NCBI GenBank assembly: GCA_946539855.1
Contig: CAMNHV010000005.1
Location: 27,142-91,141, forward strand
Length of the DNA: 64,000 nucleotides
Source of the DNA: CAG-791 sp002449595
GTDB taxonomy: Bacteria; Bacillota; Clostridia; Lachnospirales; Lachnospiraceae
Direction of reading: 5' to 3'
Shown: positions 9,702 through 17,736 of the stretch, piece by piece
Layout: every line of letters starts with the position of its first letter
How positions within the stretch are numbered: the stretch's first letter is position 1
Made by a program: the position numbers and the translations under genes
Notes under the pieces: model-generated
Seen by the model: the letters and a program-made list of their open reading frames with translations, nothing else
Database searches by the model: none
Told to the model about the DNA's origin: nothing

Positions 9702-9726
9702 CTGTCCGGAACGCAGTTCCGGACAG
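9702..9726. other. Perfect 11-bp hairpin between uppS and cdsA
   Basis: ctgtccggaac (9702-9712) pairs exactly with gttccggacag (9716-9726) around a three-base loop. On the minus-strand transcript it sits directly upstream of the cdsA ribosome binding site and lacks a following T run, so it is not a standard terminator. It could be a processing or stability element inside the operon mRNA. Confidence 0.7.
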
Positions 9727-9760
9727 ATACCCGCTTAATTTTTCTTGATCGGGAGCCGCG

Positions 9761-10483
9761 TCAGGACTGTCCGCCGGTCAGGCCACCGTAGCGCCTCTCC
9801 CTGTTGCCAAATGCATCGACCGCCTTCTGCAGTTCTTCTTTCGTGAAGTCCGGCCAGGCAGTGTCCGTGAAATAGTACTCCGTGTAGGCCCCTTCCCAGA
9901 TCAGGAAGTTGGAGATCCTCTGCTCGCCGCACGTCCTTATCAGAAGATCCGGGTCCGGCAGCCCTGCCGTATCGAGGCAGTCCGCGATGAGCGCCTCCGT
10001 GACGTCCTCCTCGGTGATCTCTCCTGCTCTGGCCTTTGCAACAAGCTTTTTCACCGCGCGGACGATCTCGTCGCGCCCGCCGTAGTTGATCGCGATCTGG
10101 AAGTGCATTCCGGTGTTGTTCTTCGTCGCCTCTTCCAGGTTGCCGATCGACTCCTGCAGGTCCGCGGAGAGCTTCGATCTGTCGCCGATCACGCGCACCG
10201 ACACGTTGTTCTTCGCGCACTTCTCCATGCTGCTGATCATGTAAGTCCGCAGCAGGTTCATCAGCGCCTTGACTTCCATGGCCGGCCTGAGCCAGTTCTC
10301 TGTCGAGAACGCGTAGACCGTCAGGTAGCGGATCCCCATGTGGTCCGCGTCTTCCAGGATCTGCTCGACGACTTCCGCGCCCTTTTTGTGCCCGGCTGTC
10401 CGCGGCAGGCCCCGCTTCTTCGCCCAGCGTCCGTTGCCGTCCATGATGATGGCTACGTGCGCGGGGATCTTCGGATCGCTCAT
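9761..10483 (-). CDS. uppS: Isoprenyl (undecaprenyl) diphosphate synthase
   Basis: cis-Prenyltransferase that elongates farnesyl diphosphate with isopentenyl diphosphate to make the lipid carrier of wall precursors. The 240 residues include IIMDGNGRWAKKRG near the N terminus (catalytic Asp and pyrophosphate-binding loop) and DLLIRTCGEQRISNFL plus the EGAYTEYYF/WPDF segment near the C terminus. Its ATG overlaps the frr stop by four bases (ATGA), so translation is probably coupled. Confidence 0.96.
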   Translation of the reverse strand: MSDPKIPAHVAIIMDGNGRWAKKRGLPRTAGHKKGAEVVEQILEDADHMGIRYLTVYAFSTENWLRPAMEVKALMNLLRTYMISSMEKCAKNNVSVRVIGDRSKLSADLQESIGNLEEATKNNTGMHFQIAINYGGRDEIVRAVKKLVAKARAGEITEEDVTEALIADCLDTAGLPDPDLLIRTCGEQRISNFLIWEGAYTEYYFTDTAWPDFTKEELQKAVDAFGNRERRYGGLTGGQS

Positions 10484-11037
10484 ACCGTCATGATCTCTTT
10501 CTTCTTTTCTTCCGCGACCTGGTCCACCTTCGCGATGTACTTGTCGGTCAGCTTCTGCAGCTCCGTCTGGAAGTCCTTCTCGTCGTCCTCGGAGATCTGG
10601 GAATCCTTGCGCAGCTTCTTGAACTCGTCGTTGCCGTCGCGGCGCGCGTTGCGGATCGTGACCTTCACGCCCTCGCTGCGCTTCTGCACGTCTTTCGCGA
10701 GCTCTTTGCGGCGGTCTTCCGTCAGTTCCGGGAAGATCAGGCGGATCACGGATCCGTCATTGTTCGGGTTGATGCCGACGTCCGAAGCCAGGATCGCTCT
10801 CTCGATGTCCTTCAGGGATTTCTTATCCCAGGGCGCGATCTGGATCATGCGCGCCTCCGGCACGGAGATGTTCGCGAGCTGCTGGATCGGCGTGGGCGTT
10901 CCATAGTAATCCACGCGGATCTTGTCGAGGACGTGCGGATTGGCTCTGCCCGCCCGGATCGTCTGCAGGTCGTTCTTTAAGAACTCCACCGCCTTCACCA
11001 TCCTGTCTTCGTACGCCTGTACTCTTTCGCTTGCCAT
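10480..11037 (-). CDS. frr: Ribosome recycling factor
   Basis: Splits post-termination ribosomes together with EF-G. The 185 residues are exactly family length. The conserved N-terminal helix includes VEFLKNDLQTIRAGRANPHV, and the RLIFPELTEDRRKEL segment marks the hinge and second long helix. The start has the strong site AAGGGGG upstream. It lies 33 bases after pyrH and overlaps uppS, the standard order in Firmicutes. Confidence 0.97.
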   Translation of the reverse strand: MASERVQAYEDRMVKAVEFLKNDLQTIRAGRANPHVLDKIRVDYYGTPTPIQQLANISVPEARMIQIAPWDKKSLKDIERAILASDVGINPNNDGSVIRLIFPELTEDRRKELAKDVQKRSEGVKVTIRNARRDGNDEFKKLRKDSQISEDDEKDFQTELQKLTDKYIAKVDQVAEEKKKEIMTV

Positions 11038-11070
11038 AGTAAACCCCCTTGCCGTGTTTTTATCAGTTGC

Positions 11071-11763
11071 TCATGCCGTAACTGTTGTGCCGTTGAAGTC
11101 TCCGGAGACCGCGCGGATGATGCTGTCCTTCTCCTGAAGGGCGAACACGCGCAGCGGGATCCGGTTTTCCTTCGCGAGGATCGATGCGGTCATGTCCACG
11201 ACCTGCAGGCCCTGCGCGACGACGTCGTCTATGCTCAGCGTGTCGTAGCGTTTCGCTTCCGGATGGATCGCCGGGTCGCAGTCGTACACGCCGTCGATGT
11301 TCTTCGCGAGCAGGACCATGTCCGCCTCCATCTCGACCGCGCGCAGAAGTACGCCCGTATCCGTCGAGAAGTAGGGATGCCCCGTGCCGCCGGCGAAGAA
11401 GACCACCATGTGCCTCTCGAAGTATTTATTTGCCCTGTCCTTGGAGAAAAGCTTTGTGAACGAGCCGACCTCGAACGGCGTCAGAACGTTCGTCATCATG
11501 CCTTCCCCGCGGAAGATCTCAGAGACGTAGATGCAGTTCATCACGGTCGCGAGCATGCCGATCTGGTCGGACTTCACGCGGTCGATCTCATTGCCGGTGC
11601 GGCCTCTCCAGAAGTTGCCGCCGCCGATCACGATGCCGACGTCGTGGCCCTCGTCCACGATCTTTTTCACCTGTTTCGCGACGCCGCGGATCGTCTGCTC
11701 GTCAAATCCTCTGCCGGACTCTCCCGCGAGCGCCTCTCCGCTCAGTTTCAGTATGATCCTCAT
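11071..11763 (-). CDS. pyrH: UMP kinase
   Basis: Phosphorylates UMP to UDP in pyrimidine nucleotide synthesis; bacterial type, amino-acid-kinase fold, usually hexameric. The product is 230 residues. The ATP-binding N terminus reads ILKLSGEALAGE and the phosphate loop GIVIGGGNFWRG; the C-terminal part has TASILAKENRIPLRVF. The ATG at 11763 follows GGAGG by a few bases, which decides against the longer frame to 11844. It heads the pyrH-frr-uppS-cdsA-dxr-rseP-ispG-polC operon. Confidence 0.97.
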   Translation of the reverse strand: MRIILKLSGEALAGESGRGFDEQTIRGVAKQVKKIVDEGHDVGIVIGGGNFWRGRTGNEIDRVKSDQIGMLATVMNCIYVSEIFRGEGMMTNVLTPFEVGSFTKLFSKDRANKYFERHMVVFFAGGTGHPYFSTDTGVLLRAVEMEADMVLLAKNIDGVYDCDPAIHPEAKRYDTLSIDDVVAQGLQVVDMTASILAKENRIPLRVFALQEKDSIIRAVSGDFNGTTVTA

Positions 11764-11820
11764 GGATCCTCCTCTCTCTTTCCGGGCGCACTGCCGCTGC
11801 CTGCTGGCAATAATAATTCT

Positions 11821-11850
11821 ATCATATCCGCCGCCGGCTGGCACCGCTAA
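11821..11850 (-). promoter_or_regulatory. Possible pyrH operon promoter
   Basis: On the minus strand TATGAT (11821-11826) is a good -10 box; TTAGCG (11845-11850) 18 bases upstream is a poor -35. It lies in the 107-base spacer between typA and pyrH, and no other convincing promoter was seen there. Confidence 0.35.
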
Positions 11851-11870
11851 GGCGCGCCCGCGGCGAGGTT

Positions 11871-13721
11871 TCAGGCGTTCGCGTTTTTCGCGGCCGCGCT
11901 GATCATCGCGCGCTTTCTAAGGCGCGGATCCAGGATCTTTTTGCGGATCCTGAGGTGATGCGGCGTGACTTCGAGAAGCTCGTCCGCGTCGATGAATTCG
12001 ATCGCCTGCTCGAGGGAGAAGATCCTCGGCGGAACAAGGCGCAGCGCCTCGTCGGAGGAGGACGTTCTCGTGTTGGTCAGGTGCTTCGTCTTGCAGACGT
12101 TCACCTCGATGTCCTCGCTCTTGCCGCTGATGCCGACGATCATGCCGGAGTAGACTTCGTCGCCCGGGCGGATGAACATCGCACCTCTCTCCTGCGCGTT
12201 GAAGATGCCGTACGCGACGGCCGTGCCCGCCTCAAACGCGATGAGGGAGCCCTGCTTCCTGTAGGTGATGTCTCCCTTGTAAGGCTCGTAGCCCAGGAAG
12301 ATCGTGTTCATGATGCCGTTGCCCTTGGTGTCGGTCATGAAGTCGCCGCGGTAGCCGATGAGGCCGCGCGACGGGATGTGGAACTCAAGCCGCGTGTATC
12401 CGCCTGTGATCGACGTCATCCCGATGAGTTCGCCTTTTCTCTCGCCGAGCTTCTGGATGACGTTGCCGGAGAACTCGTCCGGCACGTCGATCAGGCAGTC
12501 CTCGATCGGCTCGAGGCGCTTGCCGTTGTCGTCGTAGTGGTAGATGACTTCCGCCTTGCTGACGGCGAATTCGTATCCCTCGCGGCGCATGGTCTCGATC
12601 AGGACCGACAGATGCAGCTCGCCGCGCCCGGAGACTCTGAACGCCTCAGTGGTGTCCGTGTCCTCCACGCGGAGCGACACGTCCGTGTTCAGTTCCCTGT
12701 AGAGCCTGTCCCTGATGTGGCGGCTCGTGACCCACTTGCCGTCGCGGCCTGCGAGCGGGGAGTCGTTCACGCAGAACGTCATCGCGATCGTCGGCTCCGA
12801 GATCTTCTGGAACGGGATCGCCTCCACCTTCTCCGGCGCGCAGATCGTGTCGCCGATCGAGAGTTCCTCGATGCCGGACACCGCGACGATGGAGCCGCAG
12901 GCCGCCTCGCGGACTTCGACCTTCTTCAGGCCTTCGAACTCATAAAGCTTGCTGACTTTGACTTTTCTGACGTTGTCGGGATCGTGATGGTTGACGATGA
13001 CGACGTCCTGGTTCACGTGGATCGAGCCGTTTTCCACCTTGCCGACGCCGATCCTGCCGACGTATTCGTTGTAGTCGATCGTGCTGACGAGCATCTGGGT
13101 CGGCTCGTCCGGATCGCCCTTGGGCGCCGGGATCGACTTGATGATCGTCTCGAACAGGGGCTTCATGGAGACGCCGGGGCTGCCGAGGTCGAGCGTCGCG
13201 ACGCCCTGCTTCGCGGAGGCGAAGACGAACGGGCAGTCCAGCTGGAGGTCGTCAGCGCCGAGATCCAGGAGGAGCTCCAGCACCTCGTCGATCACCTGCG
13301 TCGGCCGCGCCTCGGGGCGGTCGATCTTGTTGATGCACACGATAAACGGAAGCCCGAGCTCCATCGCCTTCTTCGTGACGAACCTCGTCTGGGGCATCGG
13401 TCCCTCGAAGGCGTCGACGACCAGGATGACGCCGTCGACCATTTTCAGGACGCGCTCGACCTCGCCGCCGAAATCGGCGTGCCCGGGCGTGTCGATGATG
13501 TTGATCTTGACTCCGTTGTAGTTGACTGCCGTGTTCTTGCTCAGGATCGTGATGCCTCTCTCGCGCTCAAGGTCGTTGGAGTCCATCACGCGGTCGACCA
13601 TCTCCTGGTTCTCGCGGAATACGCCGCTCTGGCGCAGAAGCCCGTCCACCAGCGTCGTCTTGCCATGGTCGACGTGGGCGATGATTGCAACATTTCTTAC
13701 GTCTGTTCTCTCAGTGATCAT
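11871..13721 (-). CDS. typA: Translational GTPase TypA/BipA
   Basis: Ribosome-associated GTPase of the EF-G family, implicated in stress growth and 50S assembly. The 616 residues match the family. GTPase motifs are clear: AHVDHGKTTLVDG near 15-27 (G1), DTPGHADFGGE near 77 (G3), NKIDRPEARP near 131 (G4). Domain II, EF-G-like domains and the TypA C-terminal region follow (RGLIGYRGDFMTDTKGNG, then the Lys/Arg-rich end). It lies between the PBP gene and pyrH; the 74-base spacer from the PBP stop shows no clear terminator. Confidence 0.96.
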   Translation of the reverse strand: MITERTDVRNVAIIAHVDHGKTTLVDGLLRQSGVFRENQEMVDRVMDSNDLERERGITILSKNTAVNYNGVKINIIDTPGHADFGGEVERVLKMVDGVILVVDAFEGPMPQTRFVTKKAMELGLPFIVCINKIDRPEARPTQVIDEVLELLLDLGADDLQLDCPFVFASAKQGVATLDLGSPGVSMKPLFETIIKSIPAPKGDPDEPTQMLVSTIDYNEYVGRIGVGKVENGSIHVNQDVVIVNHHDPDNVRKVKVSKLYEFEGLKKVEVREAACGSIVAVSGIEELSIGDTICAPEKVEAIPFQKISEPTIAMTFCVNDSPLAGRDGKWVTSRHIRDRLYRELNTDVSLRVEDTDTTEAFRVSGRGELHLSVLIETMRREGYEFAVSKAEVIYHYDDNGKRLEPIEDCLIDVPDEFSGNVIQKLGERKGELIGMTSITGGYTRLEFHIPSRGLIGYRGDFMTDTKGNGIMNTIFLGYEPYKGDITYRKQGSLIAFEAGTAVAYGIFNAQERGAMFIRPGDEVYSGMIVGISGKSEDIEVNVCKTKHLTNTRTSSSDEALRLVPPRIFSLEQAIEFIDADELLEVTPHHLRIRKKILDPRLRKRAMISAAAKNANA

Positions 13722-13795
13722 AAAATGGTTTCCGTTCCCCTCTTCCTCTTCTTGTCATCCTCTTTCTGTCATCTGCTTACGGCGTTCCCGCGGGA

Positions 13796-16618
13796 TCACT
13801 CTCCTCCGCCTTCCGGCTGGGCCTCGCCGCCGGTGTCGCCGCCGGTGTCGCCGCCGCCGGCGCCCGCCGCCATCGCGGCCTGCAGGTTGATGAACGCGTT
13901 GTCATACGCCTGCTGCGCGAGGTCGCGCGTCTGCGCCGCCTGCATGATCGCGGCTTCATCGCCGCTCGCGACCGCCTGGTCATACATGATCACAGCCTGA
14001 TCCAGCGTCGCCTGCGCCTGCTGCACCGCGAGCGCCGCCGCGCCCTGCGATTCCGCGATATGCTTGGTATCGAGCTCTGCCTTCTGCTGCGCGACGACCG
14101 CCGCGCCCTCCGGCGTGCTCATGAACACAGAGTCATGCGGGCACTTCTGCCCGATCTGCCCGTGCTGGAGCGCGACGACGCCGTTCACCTGGAACGGGCA
14201 CGCGTCCGCTGCCGGCAGCCCCGTGTATTCACAGACGAGACCAGCGTAATGCGCGTCGCAGCTCTCCTCCGGAATATTCTCTTCATCAAACCAGTCGCTC
14301 CGGACCGAGTCGCCGCACAGGCTCGTCGCCTTCTTTCCGGAGAGGCCGCAGACGGAGAACTGCACCAGTCCCGACGGCTTGTTGAAGTCCCTGGACTCCA
14401 GCCCCTCGTGGATCGGCTCCATGCACTTGCGCCAGATCGACTGCGCGAGCGCGCGTTCCTCTCCCTGCGCCAGCTTCTTCTCGTTGTTGTCGTAGCCGGC
14501 CCAGGTCGTCGCGGTGTAGTAATCCGTAAAGCCCGCGAACCAAACGTCGTTGTAGCCTTCCGTCGTGCCGGTCTTGCCGGCGATCGGCGTCGTGCCGAAG
14601 TTAATGGACCGCGCGGTACCCTGCGCGCCGCTGACGACGTCCTTCATCGCGTCGATCAGAAGCCACGCCGTCGTCTCCTTGATGACGCGGTGCTCGTCCC
14701 GGTACTCGTCCGCGTCCAGGATGACGTTCCCGTCGTGGTCCGTGACGCGCGTGTACAGCTTGGGTTCGATGTACTCGCCCCCGTTCGCGATCGCGGCGTA
14801 GGCCGCGTTCAGCTCATAGTTCTTGACGCCCTTCGTCAGGCCGCCGAGCGCCAGCGTCTGCTGCCGGTCGGAGTAGATCTTGCCGCCGATCTCGATGCTG
14901 TCGTAGACGGTCGTGAACCCGAATTTCTTCGTGTACTCAAAGCCGAGGTCCACGCCGATATCCGTCAGCGTCTTGACCGCGACGATGTTCAGCGAAGATT
15001 CGATACCCTGCCGCAGCGTCTGCGGTCCGCGGTAGGCCTCCCCGTACCAGTTCCTGACTTTGGTGCCGTCCTCGTAGGTGTACGGCTCGTCGATCTGGAT
15101 GTTCGCGAGCGACATGCCTCCGGCGTCGAGCGCCGGCGCGTAGGAAGCGATGATCTTGAACGTGGAGCCCGGCTGTTTCATCGCGTCCGTCGAGCGGTTG
15201 AAGGTCCGGCTCGCGGTCTTCGCGCCGCGTCCGCCGACCATCGCCACGATGTTGCCCGTGTGCTGGTCCTCGATCGTCAGGGAGATCTGCGGCTGCGGGA
15301 CGAGGTTCACGGATTCGAGGTAGACCTCGCCGCCGGACTCGAGCAGATGCGCCTTGTACTCTTCGATTGCCGCATAGGCGTCGTCCTGGCTCGCGTAGTT
15401 CAGGATGTAGTCGGGGCGTCCCGTCTGTTCGATGAACCACTGCTGCATCATCTCGCCGCTGTAGTCGCTCATCGTCTCGTCGTCGTTCAGGATCGAGACC
15501 GCGTAGGTCAGGGACCACGTCGTCGACGCCGGGAAGTTGGCGGGATCCGAGCAGACGTCGTCGCAGATCTTCTGGATCCGCGCGTCCTGCGTGGAATAGA
15601 TCGAAAGGCCGCCGCTGTAAAGCAGTGTAAACGCCTGCTGTTCCGTGTAGCCGGCCTTCTGCAGGTCGTCGAGAAGCTGGTTGGTCAGCGCGTCGACGAA
15701 GTAGGAGTTGACCTGCTCGTCTTCCGTCTGCGCGTCGACGACCTGGATCCTCGAGTAGACGTCGTCCGCGAGCGCCGTTTCATATTGTTCCTTCGTGATG
15801 TACTCCTGGGCGTACATCTTCTTCAGGACCTCTTCGCGCCGGGCCTTATTCTTCTCGGGGAAGACGATCGGGTCGTAGGCCGTCGGGTTCTGCGTGATGC
15901 TCGCGATGACCGCGCTCTCGGAGATCGTGAGGTCGGCGACCGACTTTCCGAAGTAGCGCAGGGACGCCGCCTGCACGCCGAGCGTGTTGTGGCCGAGGTT
16001 GATCGTGTTCAGGTAGTTGACAAGGATGTCTTCCTTGCTCATGTGCTTTTCCAGCTCGATCGCCAGATACTGCTCCTGGATCTTCCTTCGGACGCTCTCG
16101 ACGAAGCTCTCGGAGGTCCACCCCGTGAACACGTTGTTCTTGAGCAGCTGCTGCGTGATGGTACTCGCGCCTTCCGTCATCTTCCCGCCGTGCAGGACGT
16201 TGGTGACGCCCTTGACGCCCGCGCGGATGATGCCCGGGATATCGATGCCCGAGTGTTCATAGAAGCGCTCGTCCTCGATCGCGACGAACGCGTGCATCAG
16301 GTCGACCGGGATCATGTCCTTCGAAACCGGGATGCGGTTCGCGTCGGTCGAGACCAGCTTCGCCGTCTGGTTGCCGTCCGTGTCGTAGACGAACGTGGAA
16401 AAGCCGGAGGGCTTCACGTCGATGCCCTTGATGTCCGGCGCCGTATCGATGACGCCCTTGAAGGCGCCGATCCCGAAGCAGAGCACCATGACCGCGACGC
16501 CGATCACGGAGATCAGGATGAGGTGTGTGATCAGCCCCGTCGCCTTGTGGGCGATCCTGTCCCCGGACGCGTGCAGCCGCCTCCGCTTCCGCTGTATTCC
16601 TCTCTTACTGTAATCCAT
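13796..16618 (-). CDS. Class A penicillin-binding protein (PBP1A-type)
   Basis: Bifunctional wall enzyme with glycan polymerisation and peptide cross-linking, anchored by one helix at about residues 28-53. The transglycosylase (GT51) domain has VAIEDERFYEHSGID and EGASTITQQLLKN. The transpeptidase domain has the three active-site motifs STFK (in QPGSTFKII), SLN and KTGT (in AGKTGTTEG). At 940 residues it is longer than many homologues because of a C-terminal tail. After the catalytic domain comes a Cys-containing segment, an Ala/Gln-rich helical stretch and a Gly/Asp/Glu-rich end (GGGDTGGDTGGEAQPEGGGE). GAGGAG stands five bases before the ATG. It is divergent from the YigZ gene. Confidence 0.95.
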   Translation of the reverse strand: MDYSKRGIQRKRRRLHASGDRIAHKATGLITHLILISVIGVAVMVLCFGIGAFKGVIDTAPDIKGIDVKPSGFSTFVYDTDGNQTAKLVSTDANRIPVSKDMIPVDLMHAFVAIEDERFYEHSGIDIPGIIRAGVKGVTNVLHGGKMTEGASTITQQLLKNNVFTGWTSESFVESVRRKIQEQYLAIELEKHMSKEDILVNYLNTINLGHNTLGVQAASLRYFGKSVADLTISESAVIASITQNPTAYDPIVFPEKNKARREEVLKKMYAQEYITKEQYETALADDVYSRIQVVDAQTEDEQVNSYFVDALTNQLLDDLQKAGYTEQQAFTLLYSGGLSIYSTQDARIQKICDDVCSDPANFPASTTWSLTYAVSILNDDETMSDYSGEMMQQWFIEQTGRPDYILNYASQDDAYAAIEEYKAHLLESGGEVYLESVNLVPQPQISLTIEDQHTGNIVAMVGGRGAKTASRTFNRSTDAMKQPGSTFKIIASYAPALDAGGMSLANIQIDEPYTYEDGTKVRNWYGEAYRGPQTLRQGIESSLNIVAVKTLTDIGVDLGFEYTKKFGFTTVYDSIEIGGKIYSDRQQTLALGGLTKGVKNYELNAAYAAIANGGEYIEPKLYTRVTDHDGNVILDADEYRDEHRVIKETTAWLLIDAMKDVVSGAQGTARSINFGTTPIAGKTGTTEGYNDVWFAGFTDYYTATTWAGYDNNEKKLAQGEERALAQSIWRKCMEPIHEGLESRDFNKPSGLVQFSVCGLSGKKATSLCGDSVRSDWFDEENIPEESCDAHYAGLVCEYTGLPAADACPFQVNGVVALQHGQIGQKCPHDSVFMSTPEGAAVVAQQKAELDTKHIAESQGAAALAVQQAQATLDQAVIMYDQAVASGDEAAIMQAAQTRDLAQQAYDNAFINLQAAMAAGAGGGDTGGDTGGEAQPEGGGE

Positions 16619-16681
16619 ACGGACTCCTCAGTGGTCATTCCATAACAATACACCGCAGCTTCCTGCGGGCATGACCATAAA

Positions 16682-16711
16682 AGTATACCATATCAGCACA
16701 AGCCTCTGAAA
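16682..16711 (-). promoter_or_regulatory. Promoter for the PBP gene
   Basis: On the minus strand an extended -10 (TGG-TATACT, hexamer 16682-16687) lies 18 bases from TTTCAG (16706-16711). It would give a leader of about 55 bases before the PBP start at 16618. Confidence 0.5.
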
Positions 16712-16803
16712 ACGGCTTTGTCTTATTATACTTCCCGCCGCCCTGCAAATCTCTTAAAATACTGTGAAGTTTGCGCGCCCGGCGGGTACAGATGCGTGGA
16801 ATT

Positions 16804-16832
16804 TTGCTTCATAACGAATATATAAATATGTT
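16804..16832 (+). promoter_or_regulatory. Promoter for the YigZ-mgtE direction
   Basis: TTGCTT (16804-16809) and TATGTT (16827-16832) are separated by 17 bases in an AT-rich patch within otherwise GC-rich DNA, upstream of the first plus-strand gene of this block. Confidence 0.45.
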
Positions 16833-16907
16833 ACGATGGAAAGGACGGAGCAGCGCGGCGGGCATTTAAGCCTCCGCAGACACGCCGCTCCGGACAGGAT
16901 GAGGATC

Positions 16908-17570
16908 ATGGACGAAAAGACAGAATCACTCGAATACCTTACCATCGGCCGCCCCGGCGAGAGTCTCGTCGAGGAGAAGAAGTCGCGCTTTCTCGGGCTG
17001 TGCACGCCCGTGCACACGCCGGAAGAAGTGACTGCGGTCCTGCAGCAGATCCGGAAGAAGCACTACGAAGCCCGGCACAACTGCTACGCGTACGTTCTCG
17101 GGAGCGGCGGGATGAACAAGAGGTCTTCGGATGACGGCGAGCCCTCCGGCACGGCAGGCGCACCGATCCTGCGCACGCTGGAGTCCCGCGGCATCACCGA
17201 CGCCCTGATCGTCGTAACGCGCTACTTCGGAGGAACGCTCCTCGGGACGGGCGGCCTGACGCGGGCCTACTCCCAGGCGGCGGCCGCAGCCCTGGACAGC
17301 GCAGGCATCGTCCGCATGTGCCTGTGCGACAGCTACAGCGTCCGGTTTGATTACACCTACATGGACCGGATCCAGTATTTCCTCCGGGAAAAGGGCATTA
17401 CGCAGCGCGATCCTGTATATGCGGAAAAAGTCACGATCCCGCTCGTGACCGAGGTCTCCGAGACGCCCGCGGTCATGGAACAGCTGCGCAGCATCACCGG
17501 CGGAAAGGTCGAGAAGCTGGATGCGGAAAGAGACTATTTTGGAATTGACTTTGACCGTTCAAGTCACTAA
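16908..17570 (+). CDS. YigZ/IMPACT family protein (UPF0029)
   Basis: Widespread two-domain family related to the N-terminal part of eukaryotic IMPACT; the bacterial role is poorly defined, with a link to translation proposed from homology. The 220 residues carry the family signatures HNCYAYVLG (near 57), SDDGEPSGTAG (near 75) and VTRYFGGTLLGTGGL (near 104). A second ferredoxin-like domain fills the C-terminal 80 residues. The ATG at 16908 is preceded by AGGATGAGG; an upstream in-frame ATG at 16836 lacks a ribosome site. It is followed after 52 bases by the leader ORF of mgtE. Confidence 0.85.
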   Translation: MDEKTESLEYLTIGRPGESLVEEKKSRFLGLCTPVHTPEEVTAVLQQIRKKHYEARHNCYAYVLGSGGMNKRSSDDGEPSGTAGAPILRTLESRGITDALIVVTRYFGGTLLGTGGLTRAYSQAAAAALDSAGIVRMCLCDSYSVRFDYTYMDRIQYFLREKGITQRDPVYAEKVTIPLVTEVSETPAVMEQLRSITGGKVEKLDAERDYFGIDFDRSSH

Positions 17571-17622
17571 ACTTGATTTATTCCTGGCGCTCCTGCGTCC
17601 TTTAGAAAGGAGGTGGTTTTTT

Positions 17623-17736
17623 ATGAAGAAGTCAAAACGAAGTTCTGACGGATCCGTTCCGCGACGATGTCATAGTAAAACCACTATTTGGAGGAGTATG
17701 CCATGGAAGAAGAAATCAGATATGAAACTGTTCTGA
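17623..17736 (+). CDS. Candidate leader peptide overlapping the start of mgtE
   Basis: A 37-codon frame starts at ATG 17623 behind one of the best ribosome sites in the window, AAAGGAGGTGG (17606-17616), nine bases upstream. It reads through the mgtE start (17703) in a different frame and stops at 17736. The peptide is strongly basic (begins MKKSKRSSDG, ends in a Lys-rich KKKSDMKLF) with no membrane segment. CTCCT and TCCTT segments just upstream could pair with its ribosome site. It may tune translation of the magnesium transporter. Whether it is translated cannot be told from sequence; a chance frame is possible but the ribosome site argues against that. Confidence 0.5.
   Translation: MKKSKRSSDGSVPRRCHSKTTIWRSMPWKKKSDMKLF

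Noticed and set aside
14060..16645. An 861-residue plus-strand open frame opposite the PBP gene
   Set aside because: Antisense shadow of a complete class A PBP; no motifs and no ribosome site.
17571..17622. M-box magnesium riboswitch before mgtE
   Set aside because: The spacer is far too short for the ~160-base M-box and lacks its conserved segments.
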